Positions 1 through 10,437 of a stretch of DNA of 64,000 nucleotides are shown here, in pieces (the stretch's first letter is position 1; each line of letters starts with the position of its first letter). The stretch is from the NCBI GenBank assembly GCA_965178125.1, contig OZ237757.1, positions 62,001-126,000 on the forward strand, given 5' to 3'. Under the pieces are notes generated by a model. It made no database searches. It was not told the DNA's origin and worked only from the letters and a program-made list of their open reading frames with translations. The stretch comes from Bilabrum cf. latius. Its lineage: Eukaryota; Bigyra: Bicosoecida; Bigyra; Bicosoecida. The translations under genes and the position numbers were made by a program.

Positions 1-20
1 ACATTATCGCTTCGTTTGCC

Positions 21-647
21 ATGTTGGCCTTCCGGCTCGTTACTGTGGCTGTGCCAGGTACTTCATCCCTTTGCCTGTGCACCGCAGAGAAGGACGACAG
101 ACCGTTCGAATGCGAGGTCCACTATCTGGCATCGCCATTTGCGGTGTTTATGGCTATGACAGACCCCAGAGAGTAGGCTAGGGCCACGCGAGCTCCAGCT
201 AAGCTGGAACGTGGCGGCAAAGCCACGTGGCCTCCAGCCGCTGGCGACGAGTGGGAGATGGGTGGCGGTCAGATGTGTGGGGTTTACTAGACTGTAGAGC
301 TTATCTCTGATGATGACAAAGGAGAAGTTGCAGCAGGTCCTGTGAGCCGTGACGCAATTGATTCGTCTGGTGGAGTCAAATTTGAGCAAGCCTGGCGCAG
401 CAAGTTCTGGGCCGACGGAAAGTACGCCCGCTTGACCATTTCGTGCGCTGCGGTTCCTTCCAAACCGGGGGAGTGCGTGATGCGTGCTCGCTTCGAGCAC
501 GTGCCTGCGCGTGACAGGTACGACAACGACGCCTTCGCCCCGACGGTGGGCGCCTTCCAGCAGGGTTTCCTCAAGGGCATCCGGAATATAATCGGGTACG
601 GGGTCAGCAAGGAGAGGGTCATCGATGATGGCACGGGGGGCAAGTGA
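21..647 (+). CDS. Unknown protein, 208 aa, possibly 5'-partial
   Basis: The frame is open from base 3 and the first ATG is at 21. It ends at TGA 645-647. Two in-frame TAG codons (174 and 288) are read as Gln. The start of the protein is mildly hydrophobic (MLAFRLVTVAV) and could be a signal peptide, or an internal segment of a gene beginning before the window. The C-terminal half (about 120-208) looks like a compact globular domain with aromatic and Cys residues (KFEQAW, FWADGKYARLTISC, GAFQQGFLKGIRNIIGYG). I do not recognise the family. It converges on the RasGEF gene, whose stop lies 129 bp away. A 5' end outside the window is quite possible. Confidence 0.55.
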
Positions 648-775
648 ACAGCGTGCTCGGAGCGGTTGCAGCGAGCGACTCTTGGTTGCGAAAATCCGCG
701 CGGAGCAAAGACAACATAAAAAGCACCGTGTCTAGCATGCACGCCACTCATTGGCATTACCACTCGTCACACTCA

Positions 776-3700
776 TCATCCCTGGTACCCATCACCCTCC
801 CCATGCCAAGCACTCTGCTCCCCTTCTTCCCCGCTGCCCTCGCGCCCCTGCCCATTCCCCGCGCCAAGCCCCTCCCCCACGTGCAGCACGCCGTGCTCGC
901 GGCCCCCACTGGCACGGGCCACGGCCAGCTCTGCCTTCTCCTCCTCCTCCACGCCTGCAGCCTCCTCATCGAGACGGTCCCTCGCCGCCGAACGGTCGTC
1001 AGAGAAGAAGAACATGTGCGGCCGCAGCGCTCGGTCCAGCAGGCTCCCGATGGTCGCGCTGGGCTCCGTGCGTCCCCTCGCCGGGAAGGGCCTCTCCATG
1101 AGCTCGGCCATGGGCGCCACGTGCCTGTACAGCTCCCTCCACCGCTTGAAGCTGCTCAGCCCGCGGGGAGGAGGGGGCATGCCCCTCTGCAGCGGCTTGG
1201 CCGGCATGTCTGCGGGCAGCTGCGTGTCAGTCGCGATGATGTTCCGGTTGTGAGGACCCAGGTGCGGCACTGCACCCCTCTCCCTGGGCGTCTTGGCGAG
1301 TGCCTGCAGGTAGGCAGCCGCGAAGTCCTTGTCGCTCACGAGATCCCTGAGCTCGCCCAGCCTCGACTTGGCCTCCTCGGGGATCAGGGCGTTGGTGGCT
1401 GCGAGTCGAGTGACGGCCCGCATGCCCAGCCCGGTGGACACGGCTGCAACCCCGGCGAAGTCTCTCAGCTGCTCGAGGACGATAGCGACAGACAGGAACC
1501 GCATCCACACGGCGGCACGGGCGGCGGGGGAGGGCGCGTGGACTATCTCGGCTGCCACCCAGAGGGCCTGGGCTGCGAACCGATCCACGCACCTGAGGCA
1601 CCCGTCATTCGTGTGCCGAAACCTGTCGCCGTCGAAGTCGGCCAGCAGCAGCTCGCGCACTGGAACTACTGCGTACGTTCTGTGGTCGAGCTGAGCCCAC
1701 GCGAGAGCGAGCTGCGCCACGGGCACCTGCAGCCACGAGTGGTACGCTTGCTGCTGCGAGGCACGGGGCGCTGATGCTACCTGGGCCTGGGGCTGGGGCT
1801 GGGGCTCCCGAAGGGCGGGCGAGGAGGACGAGGAAGCGGCAGCAGATGAGGAAGTGCCCGCCGAGGCCGGCACCGCTGCCCCCGGCCCCACGGCCACTGC
1901 CCTCCTCTGGTCCAGCACCCTCCGCGCTGCATGCCAGACCTCCCAGCTCCACCCAAGCGCACGCTGCAGCCTTCTCTTGAACACCCCTGCCGACCGCGAG
2001 GCTCCCAGCGCCCCGCCCACAGGCACCCTGGAGAGCGCATCGCCCGCTCGCCGCAGCACCCGACGACAGGACCGCAGCGCCTCGCCTGCCCCACTGCCGG
2101 ACAGCCGCAGCGCGTGCCTCCGCAGCCAGCAGAGACAGAAGCTCACGCACATCGCAGCCCCGCTCAGCACGGCAGGATGGGTCACCCCCACGGCGGCACG
2201 ATTCAAACGCTCCGGGGCTCCTTCTCGCTGCCCTCTGTCCTTGCCATCACCACCCCCCACCGCCGCCTGCACGGCCCGCCTGTCCCTGCCGTCCTGGTCC
2301 TCGCACTCGTGCAGCAGCTGCAGCAGCGCACTCGTCACATCTGCGGGCGCGAATATCCCGTCCGCCTCCAGGCACAGCATGAGTACATCTGCCGCTGCCA
2401 GCTCCACCCGCAGCCGCTTGGTGGTCCCGATCGCCCCCTGGGGCACCCTTCGCAAAGTGACCTCCTCGCCCATCGGTCCCATCTCGAGCTCCTCCTCCTC
2501 TTCTTCTTCTTCTTCCTCTTCGTCGCTCTCGTCGTCCTCGCCCCGCACACTGGGAGGCACGCCGGGCTCAGGCACCGAGGCACACGCGTGGTCCTTGTCA
2601 CTCCACCCCGCGGGGGGCCTTAGCAGCTCCTCCAGCCGAGCCACGGGGCAGCTGCCCAGCGGTGCACGGTCCCCCGCAGTCCCCTCCTCGCTGGCAGCTG
2701 CAGCCAGCCACCGGTCCTCTGCGGCGGACGGTGATGATGAGGACGCGCCCGACCTTGCGGAACCGCCCTTGGAAGTGCCGTCATGCGATGCACCCTCGTC
2801 GTCCGAGGACCCCTACCACCACGGCGGCAGCATCCACCACGCCCCTGTCCAGTCGGACTCGCGCGGCGCCGGCGGTCTCCCTGCGGAACCTCCCCACCGC
2901 AGCGCCTCGGGCCCGGGCCCCTTTCCTTGCCTCGCAGGAGGTCTCCATTCCTCGCTGGCCCCCTGGGGCGTGGTAGCCGCCAGGAATGCCACCGCCCTGA
3001 CCACCCCCGCGAGAGTGCCCCCCAGCAGCTGCACGCGGTCCTTGCCCCCCCTGAGCCCAAGCTCGCGGACCATGGCCGCCAGGGGCTCCTCCCTCCCCGC
3101 GGGCGAGGCCACCTCCGGGTCGTCCCCCGCCTCGATCATGGCACGCTCCCTGGCCGTGTCCGCCTGCTCGCATGTGCCCGTCCCCTCCATCAGCGGGGCC
3201 CGCACACCGTAGGACCCCGCCCAGGGGAGCAGCGAGCGGCGGCAATATAGCGGGGACAGCCCCCACGCGGGGCGGGGTGGACCCTCCTCCTGTCCACCTG
3301 TCGGGCTTGGCGGTGCTCCAGATGCGCGAGTCGTGCTCATCACGGGCTGGCCCGCGCCTGCATCGGACTGGGCGCGGCGATCCACCCCGCCTGCTTTGCT
3401 CTCGCTCTCGCCCGCACCTGCGGATGCACGGAGCTGTCCAGACGGTGCCTATGCAGCTGCATCTGCAGCAGCAGCATCGTTGGCCGCCAGCTGCATCAGC
3501 TCGGACCTAAGGGCCCGCGACAGCCAGGACTGCGGCGGGGCGCCCGAGACTGACCGGTGGGCCCGGGACCTGGATCGGCAGCGGGAGAGGGCGCCGGCTG
3601 CCTCCGCAAATGGCGCGCCCAGGCTCTCAATATGCTCCTATATGGCATCCAGCAGCATATCGGAGGCGCGTACCCTAACGTCCACGGCACGGGGAGGCGT

Positions 3701-3976
3701 CGCCTTGCGCTTGGCCACGGTGCCGTGGCTAGGCAGCGTGGGGGCCTGCACCTGCTGGGCGTGGTCAGATTCTGTCCGTGTCTGCGCCTGGCCAAATTGA
3801 GGCTACCACAGCTACATTCCAGTTTGCTCCCAGTTGGAAGATGCCACGGAGTAGGCGTCGCGGTGACCTCGTCCACCTCCAAAGCCACCGCCCGATGTCA
3901 GTCTCGAGGCGACCTTGCGCGACAGGCTGGAACCAGGCGCAATATCTTTGCCAAGTACCGCGACAGAGCCGTCCAT
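776..3976 (-). CDS. Ras guanine-nucleotide exchange factor (RasGEF/CDC25 domain), 1,066 aa
   Basis: This is a single long exon from ATG 3976 to TGA 776. Five in-frame TAG codons (low ends 3812, 3803, 3638, 3449, 2813) are read as Gln; the first two lie in a Gln-rich N-terminal segment. The C-terminal third, about residues 745-985, matches the RasGEF catalytic core. It has the L-A-x-A-x-x-L-D-H-R segment, RFAAQALWVAAEIV, a VAIVLEQLRDF-type helix, RNIIATD, and an SFKRWRELYRHVAPM helix near the end. Such proteins load GTP onto Ras-type small GTPases at membranes. The N-terminal 700 residues are poorly conserved and include an acidic run of about 11 Glu near residue 490. Family assignment is confident; the target GTPase cannot be told. 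Confidence 0.8.
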
Positions 3977-4610
3977 ACTGGATCAACGTGCGGAAAGTGT
4001 CAAAGCAGGCTTGCAATCTCAACAACGAACGAACGAACGAACGAATCTTTAAAAAAAAAAAGTTAGCAACAACGAGCAAGTTGCACCCGATTCCGAACGT
4101 TTCGACACTTGGCGAACAAGTCTGCGCTGCGTGGACCCGTAACGGCCAGCTGCAAGCTGAAACTAAGATCGCAATTATATATGCAGACGTGGAAGGTTGT
4201 CCTGCGGGCTGGTATGCTGCCCTCCATGCGCAGCTGCGCCAAAACTGTAACCACACGTTACCTAACCAAATGCAGAATTGATGACTCGGGCTGAACGAAT
4301 TAATGCACCCAACCAGCCCCCCAAAGCAATGGTAGCCGCTGATCCTGGACAAGTTCATCCCCCTAGTGTAAGGGTTTTCTTTGGGCATTTCACACAAGTC
4401 TGTGTGCGCCGTACTCTTACTTCTTGCTCCATATGCTTCGAGCAGCCTGATCGTCGCAAACTAAACTGTGTCAAAAGCACGGTTTGTTGGCCGTGATCAA
4501 CGACTGTCGCTCGAAATAACGCGTTGTTGATATATGTCGTATCGTGTTGGAAGCTTGCTGTGGACCTGGGCTCCATCTATGGTCTCGCAACTCGTCCACC
4601 CGACCAAGCA
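3977..4610. other. Intergenic, divergent promoter region
   Basis: About 630 bp lie between the divergent starts of the RasGEF gene and the F-x-P repeat gene. The stretch is more AT-rich than its surroundings and holds a short (AACG)n tract near 4020-4045 followed by an A-rich run. I see no coding frame with support in it. Confidence 0.5.
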
Positions 4611-6307
4611 ATGGCACCCCTGCCGCTGCCCGATGTCTCCACGCCTTCCTTTAGCTTACCGGGGCATGGCACATTGCATTTGCTTTGCTGATTTTTCGCT
4701 CGCAGATCCCTTAGGATGATGGGGTGAAGGAGGCGCTGGACCAGATCCAGGCGATGCTCCGCGATCCCCAGGCCGGAGGCCTCGTTGACGATCCGCAAAC
4801 TGCAGAGCTCTTGCAGAAGGTAGGATTGACCGTAGCTGACTTGTATTAGGATTAGGAAGGAGCGCCTATGCCTGCCGCTGCCGCAGCAGCCTCATCCGGG
4901 GAGAGACCACCCCCGGCCGGCTCGTTCGCCCCGGACATGGGCGAGGGCACGGGCGGAGAGGCCGAGGGCGACTTCGACGAGTACGAGGATGACGAGGAAG
5001 GCGAGTACGACGACGGGTACGGCGAGCCGCCCGCGGTGCAGCTGCGGTCGGGCCCTCAGCCGGTGGAGCTGTGGCGGGCCAAGCACGAGTCCGCTGATCC
5101 CCCCCGCGCCCCCGCCCGCAAGATGAGAAAGGAGGAGTGGGACCGTCTGGTGGACCGCCTGAATGCCTCTAGCCGCCGCAAGAAGCAGTACCAGGGCATC
5201 ATGCAGGCCAAGCGCGAGAAGGAGGAGATGGAGGGGTACCGCTTCCGGCCCACCATCACGAGAAGGAGCAGGGCGCTTGCAGAGCACCTCAAGTCCCTCC
5301 CCGAGCGCATGCAGGCGCTCATGCACCGCCGCAAGGCCAAGATCGACAAGGTGAAGGAGGAGAAGGCCCAGAGGGAGCTGGCGGAGGCCACGTTCCGGCC
5401 CAACCTGAACAAGCCCACGCGATCTAGGGCCACGGAGATGCAGGAGAGGATGAGGAGGAAGGTCGGACACCTGCTGCGGTACGACCTGGACAAGCAGATG
5501 CGCGCCAAGCAGCGGCGGCAGATCCAGCAGGAGGTGGAGGACCGGGAGCTTACCTTCAGCCCGAGGATCAACCGGAGGAGCACTGTGCTGGTGCAGCGCA
5601 TGATGCAGCGCAAGGACGCGGTGGAGAGGAAGGTGGAGAGGCAGGAGCAGCTCACGGACGACGACTATGCCACGCTGGCGGGGGGGCGGACCAGGCGGGC
5701 GCAGGAGAGGGCGAACGCCAAGACGGCCGCGGTCTCTTTGGCCACCTTGGAGCGGGAGATGGATCTCGGCCGGGTGAAGCGGGTCAAGCTGGGGCCCAGG
5801 GGATTGACCATGCTGCCCGGGCACGAGCAGGAGACCTTCCACCCGAGGATCGACCCCCGGTCCCGGGCGGTGGCGCAGGGCAAGGGCAAGGGCAAGGGCA
5901 AGGGCCGCTCGGTGCACGACCGGCTGTACCTCAAGGCGACCGCCAGCATGCGGCAGAAGCGCGTGGCCAGCGGGCAGTACTTCCGGCAGTACATCAACAC
6001 GGACATGGACGTGTCTGGCGGCATCGACATGGGGGTGACCTTCCAGCGGGACGTGGCCAGGGCGCAGGAGGAGGACGAGGAGGAGGCGGCGGCCAGGGCG
6101 GCCAGGGCGGGGAGGCACAGGGCAGTCGCCGAGGCGCCGGAGAAGGGGTACGTGAACGAGGTCGTGTACGCGCAGGACTTTGATGCGATCGTGCGGCTGT
6201 CCATCCGGGCGGCGGAGCAGGCCGAGGCGGCGGCCGTGGCGGACCAGGAGCGCGAGGAGGAGGAGAGGGAGAGGGCGGGCGTCGAAGGGGTGGATGAAGG
6301 CAAGTGA
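4611..6307 (+). CDS. Coiled-coil protein with F-x-P-x-[IL] repeats, 541 aa
   Basis: Exon 2 runs from 4706 (acceptor TCGCAG) to TGA 6305-6307. It crosses three TAG codons (4712, 4847, 4853) before the ATG at 4868 that a standard-code caller would choose. A short first exon 4611-4634 joins in frame, but its donor GTCTCC is weak, so the start is tentative. The protein is highly charged. It carries four spaced copies of F-x-P-x-[IL]-x-x-x-[ST]-R-[AS] (YRFRPTITRRSR, TFRPNLNKPTRSR, TFSPRINRRST, TFHPRIDPRSR) separated by basic helices. Similar repeats occur in flagellar or centriolar coiled-coil proteins, which is only an analogy here. A (GK)n run lies near residue 395. Confidence 0.7.
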
Positions 6308-6473
6308 CGCGACGGGGATGGAGAGGGAGAGGAGGTAGCGGCGGCGCGTGGCATGCGATGTACTTGTTGCAACTTGACTCCCTCTCTGGCAAGACGATTC
6401 TGATGCATTAAGACAGATATATCAAACACGCCATTCTCGATGTATGCACCCCAATGCAGTGCACCCTTTGTGG

Positions 6474-8645
6474 TCAGACGTCCAGCTGCACCCCGGATGG
6501 ACAGGTCCCGTCCAGCTCCCACCCCTCCCGAGCCAGCGCCTCAAACCGCCTGTCGTCTCCCGACAGCCGCACCAGTGCAGGCCCGTACTCATCGCCATAC
6601 CCCTCTCTCCGCCCCTGCCCCGGGCACGCGCAGCAGTGCGGCAGCGGGGTACAGGAAGGGCTGCAGCACGGGAACCTGGAGGGGCTGCTGCCCTTGTCGA
6701 TCTGGGAGGGGGCAAACTGCAGGTCTTGCTGCAGCTGTGCCCTGAGTGTCTGCATGTGCTCCACCACGTCCACGAGGCCCGGCTAGGAGACGTTGAGCGG
6801 GTACTGCTCCCACTCATCTCGCCCCAGGTCGAAGAGAAGAGGTGGGTCGTGCGACGCAAGCCCAGCATAGCAGGAGGCGTCTCTCGGGATGGATGCCGCG
6901 CTGCCCGCCCAGCCCATGGTGTGGAAGTGCGCCTTGAAGAGCCTCCAGCGGACAGCCATCAGGAGGTTGCCTCGCCAGTACGGGAACACTTCACGCGGGG
7001 AGGCGGGTACGGGGGGAGGGGGGTAAGGGGTCACCTGGGGGCTGCGTGTCCCCACAGCGGGGTCACCCCCGGTGTACTCTCGCCGCAGCTGCAACCTCTG
7101 CGCGTCTGCCCTGGCCACCTCCTGCAGCAGCAGGGGGCTGAGGTCAACCCCGTCCAGCGGTCTGTCAGTGGGCGCCTTGGCCCCGGTCAGAGCCGCGAGG
7201 GTGGGCAGCAGGTCCAACGTGGATGCAAGGCCCTGCGTGTGCAGGCCCAGCCTGTCTCCGAACAGACCCGGAGCCCACCATATGCCGGGCACCCGCTGGC
7301 CCCCCTCGTAGGTAGTGCCCTTGCCGCACCGCAGGCCCCCGCTGGACCCTCCCAGCACGGTCCAGTGCAGCGAGGCGCCGTTGTCGCTGGTGATCTGCGG
7401 TGGAGAGAAGCAGGGTGGTGGAGGTAAAACCTTGGTCCGCTATGCAGAGGGCTACACGCTGCAATCGATACAGAGTAGAAGTACGGCCGAGTGCAAGCAG
7501 ACCACAGAGTTCTCGGATTGCACTCGAGTGCTCGATTGCTGCTGCCTCACGACCATGAGAGTCTCGTTGGCCACTCCCGCCGCGAGGATGGCCTGCTGCA
7601 GGAGACCAGCGGTCCTGTCCAGCTGAGCCAGCGAGTCGCCATAGAGCCCTCGCTCCGTGGTTCCGTTCAGCTCTCTACCGGCGAACTCTGCGCGGCGTGA
7701 CGAGCAAACCTCGCGGGATCAGGACTTGGACCAAACAGAGCGGGGTGCGGGCAGCGAGCAAGGGCATAGAGAGCACGCAGGCGATGCATTTCTCACGCGG
7801 GGCGTGTGTATGGTGGCTCGCGTAGTAGAAGAAGAACGGGTCCCCGCTCGAAGCGTGCCTGCGGATGAAATCGACCGCGAATGCATCTGTGCGAGCATCG
7901 ATGTTGGCCACGTCTAGGTCGCCCTGCTCCACGACCGTCCCGTTCTCGATGTAGGGGCACGGACCGAACTGTGTGTGCCCCGGGATGGCACTGCCTGGAG
8001 TCCTAAGATTTGACACGCACTCGTTCTGCGTCGACAAGATGCCCTGGTACTCGTCGAATCCCTGGGCCCACGGCCCGTACTGCTGTGTGCCCAAGTGCCA
8101 CTTGCCACACGCGCCGGTCTTGTATCCGGCGCTCTGAAGCATCTCAGCGATCGTGATTTCGTCCAGATCCATGCCACCCACGCTGAGGGGGCTCAGCACT
8201 GCGTCTTCGGCCTCGGAGCGGTTCGAGTACACCCCGGAGCGCTGTGGGAGCCGCCCCGTGAGCAATCCAGCGCGCTGCGGACATTCACGCAAAGGCACAA
8301 TCAATGCATCAGTGCTACAAACCAAGAGGATGTCACGAGATAACATGAGATAACATACTGCGATCGCATGCAGTCTTGACCCGACAAGTGCAACTCGATC
8401 CACTGCATCGTTTGCCTCACGGAAGGGGAGCAGACGGGGGCAGCTACGTACCAATGCTTGAATGTCAAAGATGATTGGGCTGCAATTGCATCTATATGTG
8501 GGGTGTACGAGGTTGAACTGCCCAAACAGCCAAAATCGTGATACCCGATGTCATCCCCGTTCAAGATCACCACGTTCCTTATTTTCTGGGGTTTCGCAGC
8601 CGATAGTACAGAAATAGCCAATAATCCAAGCGCTAAGACACCCAT
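6474..8645 (-). CDS. Arylsulfatase, ARSA-like, 586 aa, four exons
   Basis: Exons are 8645-8421, 8274-7797, 7687-7551 and 7394-6474, with GTGAG donors and GCAG acceptors. A signal peptide (MGVLALGLLAISVLSA) precedes NVVILNGDDIGYHDFG, the metal-binding DD start of sulfatases. The formylglycine motif C-S-P-S-R followed by AGLLTGRLP is split by intron 1 between Ser and Arg. Downstream are GACGKWHLG, HTHAPQFAG and ITSDNG, all typical of the family. One in-frame TAG (6783) precedes a Cys-rich tail (APSQIDKG, PCCSPSC, CCACPG) that resembles the C-terminus of animal arylsulfatase A, so reading through it restores a known family end. The stop is TGA. It is likely secreted or lysosomal and hydrolyses sulfate esters; the substrate is unknown. 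Confidence 0.9.
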
Positions 8646-8800
8646 GTTGAAGTCCTGACGACTTCTATCTGCTGCCTTTAGTAGAGACCTCGCTCCGAGT
8701 TGCCGTGGCACGGGCTACAGTGACCTTCATACTAATACTTGGCTCCAAATTGAGCGTACCAATAGATTTGATGATGAAAAGGGTCGCCATGCATAGACTG

Positions 8801-9676
8801 TCAGAGCTCTTCGGTCCCTCCAGCGCCGTGGCTGGCAGCCTCACCGCCTAGCTCCGTCTTAGTCCTGCTGTCACTCCCCCTTCCCTTCGAGCGATGGGTC
8901 TGCTTCGACTTGGCCTTCCTTTTTTTCTTGTTCTTCCGCCGCCTATTCTTCTTTCCCTTGCTCGCCTTCCCCTTGCCCTTGCCAGTCCCGTCTCCCGAGC
9001 CCCCTCTGCCCCCCTCCCCTGCCTCCCCTGCCCGCAGCCGCTGCTTCCTGGCAGCCTCTTCGATCCCCGCACCCTGCATTTCCTGCCACCCCCGTTCGTA
9101 CGAGTGCCCGTCCCACTCGACCGAGAGCACCTCGTCCACCGACAGTAGGGCGTCGCGAGCTACGAATCCGTCCCAGCCCTTCGTCAGCGCAACCAGCAGG
9201 CGGCCATCCCCAGCCACGTAGGTCTAAGCTTCCACACCGCCAGAAAACATGGCTTCTCTTAGAGTCGTTGCCAGCTCGTGCAAAGCCTAGGGGTGCCACT
9301 TGGCCGGGTCGCTCGGATCTGCGCGTGAGCTTCCCGATTCTGGGCTAGCGATATCGGCAAACATCAGCGTGGGCCCAGTCAATGCCTTCTCATGCAACAT
9401 ATTTTCTTCTTTATCGACGCCGGTCGACAGTCTCATGCGGGCCTTGTCCGCTGCCAACGGGTCCACGTGTTGCATGCTGTCCTTTCGCCGCTTGTATTGG
9501 TCTCCAAGGAGCTTCCTTTCATCAACCAGAAGCTCCTCATCATCTCCTTCTTCCCACTGCTTATCAACTACATCGACCTTGTTATCGTTCCACTTCGACC
9601 ACTCCGATGGGCTTCTCCGCTTGGCAAGGGCAACTGCAAGCCATGAAGACGCAAACACCAGCGCTGCAGCAAGCAT
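8801..9676 (-). CDS. MESD-like ER chaperone, 291 aa
   Basis: A single exon starts at ATG 9676 with a clear signal peptide (MLAAALVFASSWLAVALA) and ends at TGA 8801. Two in-frame TAG codons (9287 and 9224) are read as Gln. The MESD family (LRP-receptor chaperone of the ER) shows as WSKWND, KQWEEGDDEEL, GPTLMFADI, then GGVEA-UAG-TYVAGDGRLLVAL and KGWDGFVARDALLSVDEV. The UAG falls where MESD proteins often have a polar residue before the aromatic. The C-terminus is strongly Lys/Arg-rich, as in animal MESD, and ends TEEL, a possible KDEL-like retrieval signal. A standard-code caller would split it into two ORFs. Confidence 0.85.
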
Positions 9677-9785
9677 CCTGATTATGACCGCCCAAGCCAG
9701 CCTTGAATAATTATAAAAGGATTGATGCTCTGGTACACGGAAGCGGGTGTATTGTGTAAGAAAGCCTGCAAGCTGGGTTGCCTGC

Positions 9786-10389
9786 TCACGTCGAACCCGG
9801 ATCGCACTGCACGGTCGGGGCAGCAGCTTTGCCGGACTGACTGATCCAAGCGCCGAGCTTTGACATGGGGGACGCCGGGGGGAGGAATACGCGCGCGGAC
9901 TTGTCAAATGTCACCGTGCACGCCACGCTTGCCCCGCCCCCATCGAAATCGCTGGGCGGTACTCTGTAGGCCTAGGTCAGCGGGTCGCTGCTCGTCTGGA
10001 AGTGCTCGGGAGAACCCCCCGCCGTAGACAGCCGAAACATGACACTGCCCCCGTCTTCGCCCACCCCGCTCATGCCTGTGAGCACGAAGGGCCTGCGGAA
10101 GGGCGGCATCTCCTCCGAGCGGGTCACCATCGGGTCCCTCAGGTCCGGGAAGGCCTATCTCCGCTCCTCGCACCCGATCGCGGTGGTGGCCTCGCGCATC
10201 CCCCGGATTGTGGCGGCGAACTGCGAGTCTGAAGGTTCGCCCGGCTGGACGAAACTGGCTGGGTTGAAGTAGTTGAGGTCAGCCGGAACAATCCAGAACG
10301 ATGGTCGGGCACCGAATTTGCCACCACGTAGAATGCATGTGCGCCGCTTCTCTCAGTGACCGACATGGATACTCAGAGAGACGAGCATC
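9786..10389 (-). CDS. Unknown small protein, about 166 aa, tentative two-exon model
   Basis: A frame open from about 10350 down to TGA 9786 crosses two TAG codons (near 10159 and 9974) and no TAA or TGA. It reads as ordinary protein (SFVQPGEPSDSQF, MREATTAIGCEERR, MPPFRRPFVLTGMSGVG, FDGGGASVACTVTFDK). The likely model joins exon 10389-10362 (MLVSLSIHV) to exon 10258-9786 across a 103-nt intron with a GTCACT donor and a CAACCCAG acceptor preceded by CTGAC. The donor is weak and the 5' end is uncertain. It lies 49 bp from the RecQ stop and 110 bp upstream of the MESD start, in the same direction. I do not recognise the family. Confidence 0.45.
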
Positions 10390-10437
10390 CAAACCAACAA
10401 CACGGGGAGGGAGGGAGTGAGGGAGGGGGGGGGGCAA

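Noticed and set aside
1854-3212. Long plus-strand ORF (452 aa) opposite the RasGEF gene
   Set aside because: It has Pro/Ser/Arg-rich shadow composition from GC-rich antisense. The minus strand encodes a recognisable RasGEF domain.
4892-6118. 408-aa minus-strand ORF opposite the F-x-P repeat gene
   Set aside because: Leu/His/Pro-rich antisense of a charged coiled coil; no motifs.
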